Source: CAYTZO01 sp964442525
GTDB lineage: Bacteria; Patescibacteriota; Microgenomatia; UBA10105; UBA927
Assembly (NCBI GenBank): GCA_964442525.1
Contig: CAYTZO010000001.1
Span: 1 to 64,000 of the forward strand
Direction of reading: 5' to 3'
DNA length: 64,000 nt
The notes under the pieces were generated by a model that was given only the letters and a program-made list of their open reading frames with translations, was not told the origin of the DNA and ran no database searches. Shown in pieces: positions 15,913 through 24,680 of the stretch (the first letter of the stretch is position 1; each line of letters starts with the position of its first letter). A program made the position numbers and the translations under genes.

Positions 15913-18843
15913 GTGGGTAGCATTCCGGTTAATGAACGAAAACTGAATGAGGAACAGAAGGCGGCTGTCGAGTATGGCGAAGGACCGATCCTAATTATTG
16001 CCGGTGCTGGAACAGGGAAGACCACTGTTATTACAGAACGAATTAAATACCTCATTACTTCCGGAAAAGCAAAACCTCAGGAGATCCTTGCACTCACTTT
16101 TACCGAGAAAGCCGCCAGGGAAATGGAAGAGCGCGTGGATCAGGCGATGCCGTATGGCTATACCCAGATGTGGATTTCGACATTCCATTCATTTTGCGAA
16201 CGGATTTTGCGGGCAGAAGCGATTCACATAGGCCTCAATCCCGCGTACAAACTACTCTCCGATGCCGATGCCACGATGATGCTCCGGAAAAATCTTTTTT
16301 CTTTCGGACTTGATTATTTCCGTCCTCTGGGAAATCCGAATAAATTTATTGCGGGAATGCTCAGCCACTTTGATAGACTCAGGGATGAGGATGTGACGCC
16401 GGAGGAGTATCTTGATTGGGTAAAAAAACAGAAGTGGGAGGATCCCTTAGAAAAACAAAAATATGCGGAGCTCTCGCGCGCCTATAAACTTTACCAGGAC
16501 CTTAAAGCCAAAGAAGGATACATGGATTTTTCCGATCTCATCGTCAACGCCCTGGCACTGTTTCGAAAAAGAAAAAATATCCTTCTACAATACCAAAGCC
16601 AATTCAAATTCCTTCTCATTGATGAATTTCAGGACACCAACATTGCCCAGAATGAATTGGTAATTCTTCTTGCAGGAAAAGATCAAAACATTACTGCTGT
16701 CGCTGATGATGACCAGTCCATTTACAAGTTTCGCGGCGCCGCTGTTTCCAACGTCATATCGTTTCGCAAACATTTTCCCAAAGCCAAACTCATTGTGCTT
16801 TCCAAAAATTATCGCTCGACGCAGACAATCTTGGATACCTCCTATCGACTTATCGAACACAACAATCCCGACAGACTTGAGGTGAAAGAAGGCATTAACA
16901 AAAAATTGACTGCGGTGCGGGGGGTAAAGGGAGAGGCGGCATCGCTTATTCATGCTGACCGCGTCGAAAATGAAGCGGATATTGTTGCCAAAGAAATACT
17001 CGCGATCCATGGAAAAACGAAAGAGAAAAAATATTCATGGCGAGATTTTGCTATTTTGGTTCGTGCCAATAGTCACGCGGATTCATTTGTCCGTGCGTTC
17101 TCCCGTCATGGCATTCCGTTTCAATTCTTGGGCCCCGGGCAACTTTTTCGGCAACCAGAAATTAAGGACCTTATTTCCTATCTTTCGGTTCTTGCGAATT
17201 TTGAAGACAATGTCGCGTTTTTCCGCGTGCTTTCTATGGAGTATTTTGACCTTTCAATGCGCGATATTGCCGCAATTGCCAATTTTTCCAAGAAATATTC
17301 CTTATCGCTGTTTGAGGCGTGTGAAGTCGTCATCGGGAAGCGAACCATCGAGCACGCGAGACTGCCGTTTATCCTAGATGAAACACGGAAGAAATTAACG
17401 GATATCATTTTGATGATTCATAGACACTTGACGCTGCTCACGAAAGAAACGGCAGGACAGATACTTTTTTATTTTCTGCAGGATACAGGGCTGTTCAAAA
17501 ACATACTCGAATACAAGGTTCCGATTGATGAGCGAAAAGCCAGTAACATTACGAAATTTTTTAACAAACTCAAAACATATGAAGTCGATCATGAGGATGC
17601 GTCGGTCACAAGCGTCCTTGACTGGATTTCTTTGTCTATGGAACTTGGGGAATCGCCGCTTGCCAACGATACGGATTGGACTGATAATGATGCCGTTAAT
17701 ATTCTTACCGTGCATAGCGCTAAGGGACTGGAATTTCCGGTCGTGTTTTTAGTCAACCTTGTGTCTCAGAGGTTTCCGACGACAGAACGACGAGAGCAGA
17801 TTCCCATTCCCGATGATCTCATTAAGGAACTTCTTCCCGTCGGTGATTATCATCTTGAGGAAGAACGCCGGCTCTTCTATGTCGGCATGACGCGCGCAAG
17901 AGATCTGCTTTACCTTACCTCGGCGGATTACTACGGCGAAGGGAAACGCGAGAAAAAGCTTTCCCCGTTTATTTACGAAGCACTTGGCGACCAGAGGGAA
18001 TTGGCAACAACCCGATCGTTTAACAGGGCACAGCTTTCTCTTCTCGACTGGCAAAAACGGGAGGAAAAGATTCCCGAAAACCTCCCTCCGAAGATCAAGA
18101 TTGACTACCTTTCGTATTCGCAGATAGAGGCGTTTAAACTTTGTCCGCTTCATTTTAAGCTCCGACACATTCTGGGTATCCAGCCGGCACCCTCACCGGC
18201 CTTATCATTCGGCATAAGCGTTCATGCGACTCTCAAGGAATTTTATCAGGCAAAACAACGGGGAGAAAAGTTGACAAAACAGTTTCTGTTGTCGCTGTTA
18301 GACAAAAATTGGGTTCGTGAGGGGTACACAAGTAAACGGTATGAGGAAGCAATGCATTCGCGCGGCCAAACCTATCTAACTGACTATTTTACCAAGGCAT
18401 TTGATGTCCAGGTGACGCCGATTCTTTTAGAGCAACCGTTTACCGTACCGATCAGGGCAGAGGGGAGAATGATAAAAATCGGAGGGAAAATTGATAGAGT
18501 TGACCCAATTGCCGGAGGGAAAATTGAAGTTATAGATTACAAAACCGGCCGTGTCCCATCGCAAAGAGAAATGGATACCAGTTTACAGCTGTCGATTTAT
18601 GCAATTGCTGCCACAGAAGTAGCTACTCCGCCGTTCCATAAAAAGCCTGATGACATCGTGCTTTCTCTTTACTATTTTGACGTGCAGAAAAAAATTTCGA
18701 CCACCAGAACTCTGGCACAGCTTACGGCGGAAAAAGAGAATATCATGAGAGTTGCGGAGGAAATTGAACGGTCTGACTTTCGCTGCAGCGGCAATCAGCT
18801 CTGCCAGAACTGCGAATACAAAATGTTCTGCGGGCAGGCATGA
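15913..18843 (+). CDS. UvrD-family helicase fused to a RecB-type Fe-S nuclease (AddA/AddB-like)
   Basis: A 976-residue protein starting with GTG. The helicase part has motif I AGAGTGKTT near residue 30, motif II LLIDEFQDTN, motif III ADDDQSIYKFRGA, motif V/VI VHSAKGLEFPVVF and YVGMTRARDLLY. The C-terminal 250 residues form a PD-(D/E)XK nuclease (GGKIDRVDP...EVIDYKTGR). A Fe-S cluster is suggested by Cys744 (KLCPLHF) and the C-terminal C-x2-C-x5-C at 964-973. Together these resemble the end-resection machines AddAB and AdnAB, here in one chain. It probably processes double-strand breaks for recombination. A TATAAT lies 10 bases before the GTG. Confidence 0.87.
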   Translation: MGSIPVNERKLNEEQKAAVEYGEGPILIIAGAGTGKTTVITERIKYLITSGKAKPQEILALTFTEKAAREMEERVDQAMPYGYTQMWISTFHSFCERILRAEAIHIGLNPAYKLLSDADATMMLRKNLFSFGLDYFRPLGNPNKFIAGMLSHFDRLRDEDVTPEEYLDWVKKQKWEDPLEKQKYAELSRAYKLYQDLKAKEGYMDFSDLIVNALALFRKRKNILLQYQSQFKFLLIDEFQDTNIAQNELVILLAGKDQNITAVADDDQSIYKFRGAAVSNVISFRKHFPKAKLIVLSKNYRSTQTILDTSYRLIEHNNPDRLEVKEGINKKLTAVRGVKGEAASLIHADRVENEADIVAKEILAIHGKTKEKKYSWRDFAILVRANSHADSFVRAFSRHGIPFQFLGPGQLFRQPEIKDLISYLSVLANFEDNVAFFRVLSMEYFDLSMRDIAAIANFSKKYSLSLFEACEVVIGKRTIEHARLPFILDETRKKLTDIILMIHRHLTLLTKETAGQILFYFLQDTGLFKNILEYKVPIDERKASNITKFFNKLKTYEVDHEDASVTSVLDWISLSMELGESPLANDTDWTDNDAVNILTVHSAKGLEFPVVFLVNLVSQRFPTTERREQIPIPDDLIKELLPVGDYHLEEERRLFYVGMTRARDLLYLTSADYYGEGKREKKLSPFIYEALGDQRELATTRSFNRAQLSLLDWQKREEKIPENLPPKIKIDYLSYSQIEAFKLCPLHFKLRHILGIQPAPSPALSFGISVHATLKEFYQAKQRGEKLTKQFLLSLLDKNWVREGYTSKRYEEAMHSRGQTYLTDYFTKAFDVQVTPILLEQPFTVPIRAEGRMIKIGGKIDRVDPIAGGKIEVIDYKTGRVPSQREMDTSLQLSIYAIAATEVATPPFHKKPDDIVLSLYYFDVQKKISTTRTLAQLTAEKENIMRVAEEIERSDFRCSGNQLCQNCEYKMFCGQA

Positions 18844-18864
18844 CATTACCCATATGAAAAGGCC

Positions 18865-18892
18865 TTGACAAACGCGGTGCATGGTGTAGTGT
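18865..18892 (+). promoter_or_regulatory. Promoter of the 18901 gene
   Basis: TTGACA at 18865-18870, a 16-base spacer, and a weak -10 TAGTGT at 18887-18892, 9 bases before the ATG at 18901. There is no room for a Shine-Dalgarno leader. Confidence 0.55.
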
Positions 18893-18900
18893 AAATACTA

Positions 18901-20004
18901 ATGGCAGGGCGTGAAAATTCGACATTATCGGTTGTGAAGCTTGTACTTTTGGTAGCCGTTGGGCTCGTTGGTTTTGCCCTCCTGTCTTCAGCCGTAACGC
19001 GGACAACGGAAAACCGTTCCCGTGCGGCAGAAGAAGTGAAAATAATCAAGGAATGGGATTTTAGCAAGGGATCGCTTTTGGGATGGGAGGGCGTTGATGC
19101 GGGGGTGACGCTGGCAGATAAGGTTTTAAATGCCCGGTATGCATCAAATGGGGTGGCATTTAGCGGCAGCCCGTACCCGAGAATTCGTTGGGTCCAAAAC
19201 CTTAGCCTCCCAATGGGACAGAAAAAATTAAAAGTATGGATGAAGGTTGAAGCTATTGAACCCATACTTATCGGCAGACCAGTGAGACCGACGGAAAGCG
19301 AGTCTCCTCCGAAGACAACCGGTACCCCAGTTCAGGCTAATTTTAGCTTTCTGTTTCAATACAGGAAGCGAAGCGGAAGTGAGTTAATCTGGTCGAAACC
19401 CGTATCTTTTACCGGTACAACAGGTGCAGGTTTTCAGCTCTATGAGGTTGCATGGCCCGATTCTTTACCGCTGCAATTAGAGCGCATGAGAATTCTGTTT
19501 AATAGCGTTTCAGCAAGAGGGGCAGTGAACGTACAAATACAGAAAGTTCAACTGGTTGTGACAGTGCCTAAGCCTGTACCTTCGCCCAGCGTTGTGCCAC
19601 AGAATACAGTAACTAAGACCGGGATTGTTGCACGAGGCCCTGCGGGTTCGACGCCCTATATTCTCAGAGTAGGAGCAGAAATAAAAGAAGAAACATTTGG
19701 ACTTTTGCAGGCGAAAGAAAACTCAGATTTGCCCTTGGGAAGAAGACCAATTATAAAAGAAATAAACTTTCAGGCATATCTCGGTCGCACAGTGCAGGTA
19801 TGGGGAACAATCGGTACATTCGGGGTGAAGATGCGAACAGAACCGGGCATACAGTCAACTTCAAAGAATATACCAGTAATCTATGTGGAACGAATTGCGG
19901 ATCTTGGTGGATTGCCGAAGCCGGAAGGTGGAACGCCGGGAGTATCAGGATGGGCAAATGTAGAAAATAACAGGATTGATACAAGTAAACTTCCGAATGA
20001 ATAG
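18901..20004 (+). CDS. Membrane-anchored extracytoplasmic protein of unknown function
   Basis: A 367-residue protein with one N-terminal membrane helix (about 11-30), followed by an Arg-containing stalk (TTENRSRAAEE). Residues about 45-225 are beta-rich. The opening IIKEWDFSKGSLLGWEG resembles the start of carbohydrate-binding or laminin-G-like jelly rolls in surface proteins. A second beta-rich domain (about 235-335) contains AYLGRTVQVWGTIGTFG, which looks like an OB-type or YgiW-like fold. A Pro-rich spacer with VTVPKPVPSPS joins them. No enzymatic motif is visible. A role at the cell surface is inferred from topology only. Confidence 0.6.
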   Translation: MAGRENSTLSVVKLVLLVAVGLVGFALLSSAVTRTTENRSRAAEEVKIIKEWDFSKGSLLGWEGVDAGVTLADKVLNARYASNGVAFSGSPYPRIRWVQNLSLPMGQKKLKVWMKVEAIEPILIGRPVRPTESESPPKTTGTPVQANFSFLFQYRKRSGSELIWSKPVSFTGTTGAGFQLYEVAWPDSLPLQLERMRILFNSVSARGAVNVQIQKVQLVVTVPKPVPSPSVVPQNTVTKTGIVARGPAGSTPYILRVGAEIKEETFGLLQAKENSDLPLGRRPIIKEINFQAYLGRTVQVWGTIGTFGVKMRTEPGIQSTSKNIPVIYVERIADLGGLPKPEGGTPGVSGWANVENNRIDTSKLPNE

Positions 20005-20020
20005 CGATCTTTTTAATCAC

Positions 20021-20854
20021 TTAACCACGTAGTGGATAATAGACCGGGGAACCGCCAAATCCTTCCTTGAATTTCGTAAAACCCGTCCATGTCAGATTTT
20101 TTTTCGGCAACCGTTCGTCCCAGACGCCGACAAAATCAAATTGTTTGCATCCATATTTTTTTGATATCTTGAGCGCTTCCCAAACAAGGAGGGTCGGGAC
20201 AAAGAGTTTTTTCCCTTTAGGCGACGCGCCAACAATCCAGTAATATGCAGTCTTGTTCCAAAAGAGCAAAAGGATACAGCCAAGGGGGATATCGGTTTTG
20301 CTCTCTTCGTATGCTAGAAGCCCGGTGCAATAGTCCGGACTAAATGCGGACCAAAGTTTTTTTATGCCATACGTAGTGATAAAACCAAGAAACCCAGAGG
20401 AGGCATTTTTTGTTCGAATGATGAGATTAATATCACGCGACTCTTTAACAACGATATGATTTTTTTGTGCCCGTCGTACTGCTCTTCGTTTGGCTTCAGA
20501 AAAGCGTTGAAATATTATTTTTTCCGATGGAGTTAGGTCGACGAGGATTGTTTTTGTCGGGAGAAAATAACTTGATGAAAGGCGGACATATCGCTTTATG
20601 GAGAGATCCCAAGCTTGAAACTCAGATTGTCGGATATCTCTATCTGGCTCAATTGACAAAGTCCGTATGTGGTATTTATGGATAATAGGCAGCAGTTTCG
20701 GTATTAAGGGAAGCTTGTCGACTCTCTGAATTTTCGCAAGTGTTCCTATAAGAGGAAAACGTTTTATGAAGATATACGACCTGTCAATCTGCTCAACGGT
20801 CCAGCCAAGTTGAGAGACATACGTAGCATACAAGGATGATTGTTGTACTTCCAT
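20021..20854 (-). CDS. FemAB/FemX-like aminoacyltransferase (GNAT fold)
   Basis: A 277-residue protein of the FemABX/peptidoglycan-bridge formation family. SEAKRRAVRRAQKNHIVVKES (about 118-138) is the typical basic helix after the first GNAT half. The C-terminal half ends YGCKQFDFVGVWDER...FTKFKEGFGGSP, matching the FemX pattern of GCxxxDFxG...FKxGFG. Such enzymes add amino acids from aminoacyl-tRNA to peptidoglycan precursors or modify cell-surface glycolipids. It is followed upstream in transcription order by a second FemAB-like gene, 18 bases away. Confidence 0.8.
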   Translation of the reverse strand: MEVQQSSLYATYVSQLGWTVEQIDRSYIFIKRFPLIGTLAKIQRVDKLPLIPKLLPIIHKYHIRTLSIEPDRDIRQSEFQAWDLSIKRYVRLSSSYFLPTKTILVDLTPSEKIIFQRFSEAKRRAVRRAQKNHIVVKESRDINLIIRTKNASSGFLGFITTYGIKKLWSAFSPDYCTGLLAYEESKTDIPLGCILLLFWNKTAYYWIVGASPKGKKLFVPTLLVWEALKISKKYGCKQFDFVGVWDERLPKKNLTWTGFTKFKEGFGGSPVYYPLRG

Positions 20855-20872
20855 TATATTAGCATGGTAATA

Positions 20873-21820
20873 TTAATGCGATAATATTCTAAGTAGGAAC
20901 CATCGGAGAGTGTCGGCGATCGTATACAGATAATAAAGGAAAGGACGGATGATAAGATCATACGATCCTACGAATTCAATAAATTGAGGGCTAAATCCTT
21001 GTTTAAACCGATGGAAACCGAACCAGGGATCTTTTGGATCCGGTGTAGGACCGAGAGCTCCCCATAAGTCAAAATACTTGAGTCCTTTTAGTTTTGCCCA
21101 ACGAGCGATTTCCCAAAGCATAAGCGTAGGCGCCATGGTTTCACGGTAAAGCCTGGAAGAAGCGCCGTAAGGATAATACACAGTATCGTTCCAAACAAAA
21201 ACGATCCAGGCTGCCAGAATTGTCTTACCGTAGGTTGCAGTAAAAAGATGCGCGACGCCGGCGCTTCGCATCACGGCCCACAGAGTACGATGGTATGTTT
21301 CATTATGTGCATAAAAATGCTGGCGGGTTGTTGTCTCTTGGGAAAGAGCAAGATACTTCTCCAATGCTTCGGGTGAATTGTCTTCTTTGACGATGACGCC
21401 GTGTTTTTGAGCAACTTTTATGTTGTAGCGGGTCTTCGGATGCATTGCTTTGAGAAGTTCGTCCTCAGATTTTGTGAGATCAAGGAGGAACGTATACCGG
21501 GTAAACAGAGGGCGATGAGAAGGACGTAAAAATCGAGAATCGAGAATCGAGAATCGAGATTTTTTCGCGGACAGAACATTTGGTTCAAGCTGAATAAAAA
21601 TTGCCCGTTTTTGTCCCGCAAGATCCCGCAGTTTTTCGATCATACGTTTGGTGGGCATCGGGCCCTTGGGGAAGTAGCCAACGGTCCAGGGGGTAAATGG
21701 AATGCGGTGAAAGGTCAGAATGCCAACTCCGGCAAGTGTAGCGACATCGATGCCCATGCGCTTCCGGAAAGCTCCCCACGCGGGAGATTGAAGAGGATGG
21801 GTAGGCGTATAGGTTGTCAT
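20873..21820 (-). CDS. FemAB-like peptidoglycan bridge aminoacyltransferase
   Basis: A 315-residue FemAB-family protein. HPLQSPAWGAFRKRMG near the N-terminus is the classic FemAB opening, which fixes the start at 21820; the open frame upstream is not family-like. MHPKTRYNIKVAQKHGVIVKE and the C-terminal LKGLKYFDLWGALG...FHRFKQGFSPQ are further signatures. It probably attaches an amino acid to the peptidoglycan stem peptide, as in interpeptide bridge synthesis. Residues encoded by 21531-21558 (SRFSILDSRF) come from a 7-base tandem repeat and look like an insertion at a surface loop. Confidence 0.87.
   Translation of the reverse strand: MTTYTPTHPLQSPAWGAFRKRMGIDVATLAGVGILTFHRIPFTPWTVGYFPKGPMPTKRMIEKLRDLAGQKRAIFIQLEPNVLSAKKSRFSILDSRFLRPSHRPLFTRYTFLLDLTKSEDELLKAMHPKTRYNIKVAQKHGVIVKEDNSPEALEKYLALSQETTTRQHFYAHNETYHRTLWAVMRSAGVAHLFTATYGKTILAAWIVFVWNDTVYYPYGASSRLYRETMAPTLMLWEIARWAKLKGLKYFDLWGALGPTPDPKDPWFGFHRFKQGFSPQFIEFVGSYDLIIRPFLYYLYTIADTLRWFLLRILSH
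21531..21558. repeat. Four tandem copies of AATCGAG inside the FemAB-like gene
   Basis: Four perfect copies of the 7-mer AATCGAG. Because 7 is not a multiple of 3, the repeat is read in changing frames and gives SRFSILDSRF on the minus strand. A change in copy number would shift the frame. Confidence 0.85.
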
Positions 21821-21878
21821 ATCGATCCCTGTTCTCCAGGTTATTATCCTGCTTTTTTTGCTATGGTACAATGGGTTT

Positions 21879-22082
21879 ATGAAGAAGCGGGGACGTAGGA
21901 ACACGCATAAAGCCAAGCCAATTGCCTGGCTTCCTATCGACAGCAGGCTTTTCCTTCCGCTTTTTTCTTTTGGCCACGTCAGGGGCGCCGCACGGCTTTT
22001 TTTGGAAGTTGAAATTGTCTTGTCTCTTCTGGTTGTTTTCGGGACGCTCACTCTTCTTGTTCTTTTTCTTGTTAAAGCATGA
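21879..22082 (+). CDS. Small predicted membrane protein
   Basis: A 67-residue protein that starts with basic residues (MKKRGRRNTHKAK) and ends with one strong membrane helix (about 42-66, VEIVLSLLVVFGTLTLLVLFLV). I chose the ATG at 21879 because an extended -10 (TGGTACAAT, ending at 21872) lies exactly 7 bases upstream, as at several other leaderless genes here. It runs divergently from the FemAB-like gene and overlaps the end of the convergent helicase by 11 bases. No family is recognised. Confidence 0.5.
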   Translation: MKKRGRRNTHKAKPIAWLPIDSRLFLPLFSFGHVRGAARLFLEVEIVLSLLVVFGTLTLLVLFLVKA

Positions 22083-23931
22083 GATCATCCTCATGCCATC
22101 CCCGGCCGCTCGCGAGTGATACCTGGAGTTCGAGCGCACCTTGAGGAATATCTGCAATGAAGCGCGAGATCATATTCTGGGTACGATTTCCAAAGAACAG
22201 ACGCCGGTTGGCATAGGAGAGATAAAGACGCTCTTTTGCCCGGGTGATGCCGACATAGCAAAGTCTTCGTTCCTCTTCGAGTTCTTCTCTATCCATGAGG
22301 CTGCGGCTATGGGGGAATAACCCCTCTTCCATGCCGATCATAAAAACGATAGGAAACTCCAGGCCTTTCGCGGCATGTATGGTCATAAGGGTTACTGCCT
22401 GTCGGCCTTTGTCCAGATCTTTAAGATGAGAGGGCATATACTCCTGTTCCATGAGTGCGACGTTTTCCAGAAATGCGATCAACACCGGAAATTGGGTAGC
22501 CACCGAACGGAGTTCTTTAATGTTTTCCAGTCGGTATGCCTCTTCTTCAACGTTGGCGTCGTAGAGGTCAAGATAGCGCGTCACGCCCAGGATGCCATCA
22601 AGAAGCTCAAGGGTTGTCATCTCAACGAGTTTTTTTTCTTTGGCGGTTGCTGCGGCAAAGGTGAGAAACTTATCCATCCGTCCTTTGCCCAGTTTCTCCG
22701 CCCGCTTATAGGCAATCATGTCTTTTGGATTATTGATGAGGCGTAAATAACTGAGGATGTCTTTAATTTCCTTGCGTTCATAAAATCGTGTGCCTCCGAC
22801 CAGGACGTACGGGAGCCCTGCGTGAAGGAATGCTTCCTCAAGCACTCTCGACTGGGCATTGGTCCGATAAAGGACGGCAAAATCGGTGTAGGGCCTGCCT
22901 GATTGGAGTATGGTTTGGAGAAGGAACGTTGCTTCATCCTGTTCAGTTCGCGCCTCGTAAAGGAGAATTCTGGGGCCGGTTGCTTTTTCCGTCCAGAGTT
23001 TGAGGACGGGGTGCGTGGTGTTTTTGGAGATAACGCCGAAAGCCGCATCCAGAATAATTTGGGTGGACCGGTAATTTCGTTCGAGATGAAAGACTTTTCC
23101 GTCAGGGAAGTCGCGCTGGAAGTTGATAATATTACGGAAATCTGCGCCGCGCCATCGGTAAATACTCTGGCTCGCATCGCCAACCACGCAGAGGTTGCGG
23201 TATCGGCCGGAAAGAGCGCGGGTGAGAGCGTATTGGGCCTTGTTGGTATCTTGGTACTCATCGACCAGAATGTAGCGGTATTGTTCCTGATATTTTCCGC
23301 GTATATCCGGGTGCTGGTCAAAGAGGAAAACTGCATTGACTAAGAGATCATCAAAATCCAGCGCACTGTGTGCTTTGAGGAGTTTTTGGTATTCGAGGTA
23401 AATGCGCGCGACGGTTTCCTGGAAGTGGCCGCGGGCATACTGGGGATATTCGAGAGCGCTGACGAGTTCATTTTTTGCTTGAGAAATGGTCGCGAGGACG
23501 CCGCCCGGACTGAAATTTTTCACCGAGATGTCGAGCTGCTTCATGATGGTTTTTACTGCATCAATGCTATCCTGCTCATCATAAATGACAAAATTATTTG
23601 GTATTCCCATCTCTTTGCCCTCGCGTCTGAGCAGGCGCGCAGCGAACGAATGGAATGTCCCGGCGAACGGGAGAGAAGGGTAATCATTTCCTGATCGCCT
23701 CAGAAGCTTTGTAATCCGTTCTTTCATTTCACCCGCGGCTTTATTGGTAAACGTCATCATGAGAACAGTATCTGCCGAAACGTTTCTTTGTGCGATGAGG
23801 TAGGCAACGCGATAGGTTAATACGCGCGTTTTTCCACTGCCGGCGCCTGCCAAAATGAGAACGGGGCCTTCCGTCTGCATCACGGCGGCTTGTTGCTCAT
23901 TATTTAAATCGGCAAGAAGAGAATCAGGCAT
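22072..23931 (-). CDS. PcrA/UvrD-type ATP-dependent DNA helicase
   Basis: A 619-residue superfamily 1A helicase. Motif I AGAGSGKTRVLTYR is near residue 30, motif II LVDEYQDTN, motif III GDASQSIYRWRGA, motif V TIHAAKGLEFPIVF and motif VI YVGITRAKERLYL. It should unwind DNA 3' to 5' in nucleotide excision and mismatch repair and in removing blocked replication forks. At 619 residues it is slightly shorter than typical PcrA (about 720) and lacks most of the disordered C-terminal tail that contacts RNA polymerase. It ends SLASGRGWHEDDLML. Confidence 0.93.
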   Translation of the reverse strand: MPDSLLADLNNEQQAAVMQTEGPVLILAGAGSGKTRVLTYRVAYLIAQRNVSADTVLMMTFTNKAAGEMKERITKLLRRSGNDYPSLPFAGTFHSFAARLLRREGKEMGIPNNFVIYDEQDSIDAVKTIMKQLDISVKNFSPGGVLATISQAKNELVSALEYPQYARGHFQETVARIYLEYQKLLKAHSALDFDDLLVNAVFLFDQHPDIRGKYQEQYRYILVDEYQDTNKAQYALTRALSGRYRNLCVVGDASQSIYRWRGADFRNIINFQRDFPDGKVFHLERNYRSTQIILDAAFGVISKNTTHPVLKLWTEKATGPRILLYEARTEQDEATFLLQTILQSGRPYTDFAVLYRTNAQSRVLEEAFLHAGLPYVLVGGTRFYERKEIKDILSYLRLINNPKDMIAYKRAEKLGKGRMDKFLTFAAATAKEKKLVEMTTLELLDGILGVTRYLDLYDANVEEEAYRLENIKELRSVATQFPVLIAFLENVALMEQEYMPSHLKDLDKGRQAVTLMTIHAAKGLEFPIVFMIGMEEGLFPHSRSLMDREELEEERRLCYVGITRAKERLYLSYANRRLFFGNRTQNMISRFIADIPQGALELQVSLASGRGWHEDDLML

Positions 23932-23944
23932 ACCAGTTTAGTCA

Positions 23945-23974
23945 TTGATCTATCTTACTTTGGCCCGCTATAAT
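23945..23974 (+). promoter_or_regulatory. tpiA promoter
   Basis: TTGATC at 23945-23950, an 18-base spacer and TATAAT at 23969-23974, 9 bases before the ATG. The message would be nearly leaderless. Confidence 0.65.
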
Positions 23975-23982
23975 CTTACCAT

Positions 23983-24675
23983 ATGAAAAAGCTTTTCATT
24001 GCGGGAAATTGGAAGAGTTTTAAGGGTACAACTGAGCTAAACACTTGGTTTGACACGTTTGAGAAGCTTTATCTGGCAAAACGACCAACATGGCCGAACC
24101 TTCGCATTGTCCTTTGTCCGCCATATACGCTTCTTTATGAATGCCGGCAGAGACTTAGGAAGCAGATTTTGCCTCTTGAACTCGGCGGTCAGGATGTCTC
24201 GGCGTTTGATGAGGGAGCACACACGGGTGAAATTAATGCAAAACAACTGAGAGAATTTGCCTCCTGGAGTATCATCGGTCATTCCGAACGGCGGAGAGAC
24301 TTAGGAGAAACTGATACTCTTCTCTTTCAAAAAGTAGAAAAAGCAAAAAAGCACGGACTACGGGTAATTTATTGCGTCCAAAACGAAGTAGTAGAAATAC
24401 CAACCGGCATCGATGTTATTGCGTATGAGCCTCCGTGGGCAATAAGTGCAGTGAGCGGCGGGATCGCTCAAAATCCGGAAAGTGCCAACAGAGTCTGCAA
24501 AAAGATCGTTGAAAATCACCCTGGTACACCGGTTATCTATGGCGGAAGCGTCACATCGGATAACGTTGTCGATTTCATGCGTCAAGAACATATCGGGGGT
24601 GTGCTCCCGGGCGGTGCGAGTCTCGATGCCGAACGATTCTTTGTGCTTATTGATCGGGCATCTTCCGGAATATAA
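23983..24675 (+). CDS. tpiA: Triose-phosphate isomerase
   Basis: A 230-residue TIM-barrel enzyme interconverting glyceraldehyde-3-phosphate and dihydroxyacetone phosphate. Lys11 lies in AGNWKSF. The catalytic His is in SIIGHSERR, the catalytic Glu in AYEPPWAIS, and the phosphate-binding loop is IYGGSVTSDN followed by GVLPGGASL. It is about 20 residues shorter than typical bacterial enzymes and nearer in length to archaeal ones. YEPPWAI replaces the usual YEPVWAIGTG, so the flexible loop 6 region departs from consensus. The next gene follows after 5 bases. Confidence 0.95.
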   Translation: MKKLFIAGNWKSFKGTTELNTWFDTFEKLYLAKRPTWPNLRIVLCPPYTLLYECRQRLRKQILPLELGGQDVSAFDEGAHTGEINAKQLREFASWSIIGHSERRRDLGETDTLLFQKVEKAKKHGLRVIYCVQNEVVEIPTGIDVIAYEPPWAISAVSGGIAQNPESANRVCKKIVENHPGTPVIYGGSVTSDNVVDFMRQEHIGGVLPGGASLDAERFFVLIDRASSGI

Positions 24676-24680
24676 CATCC

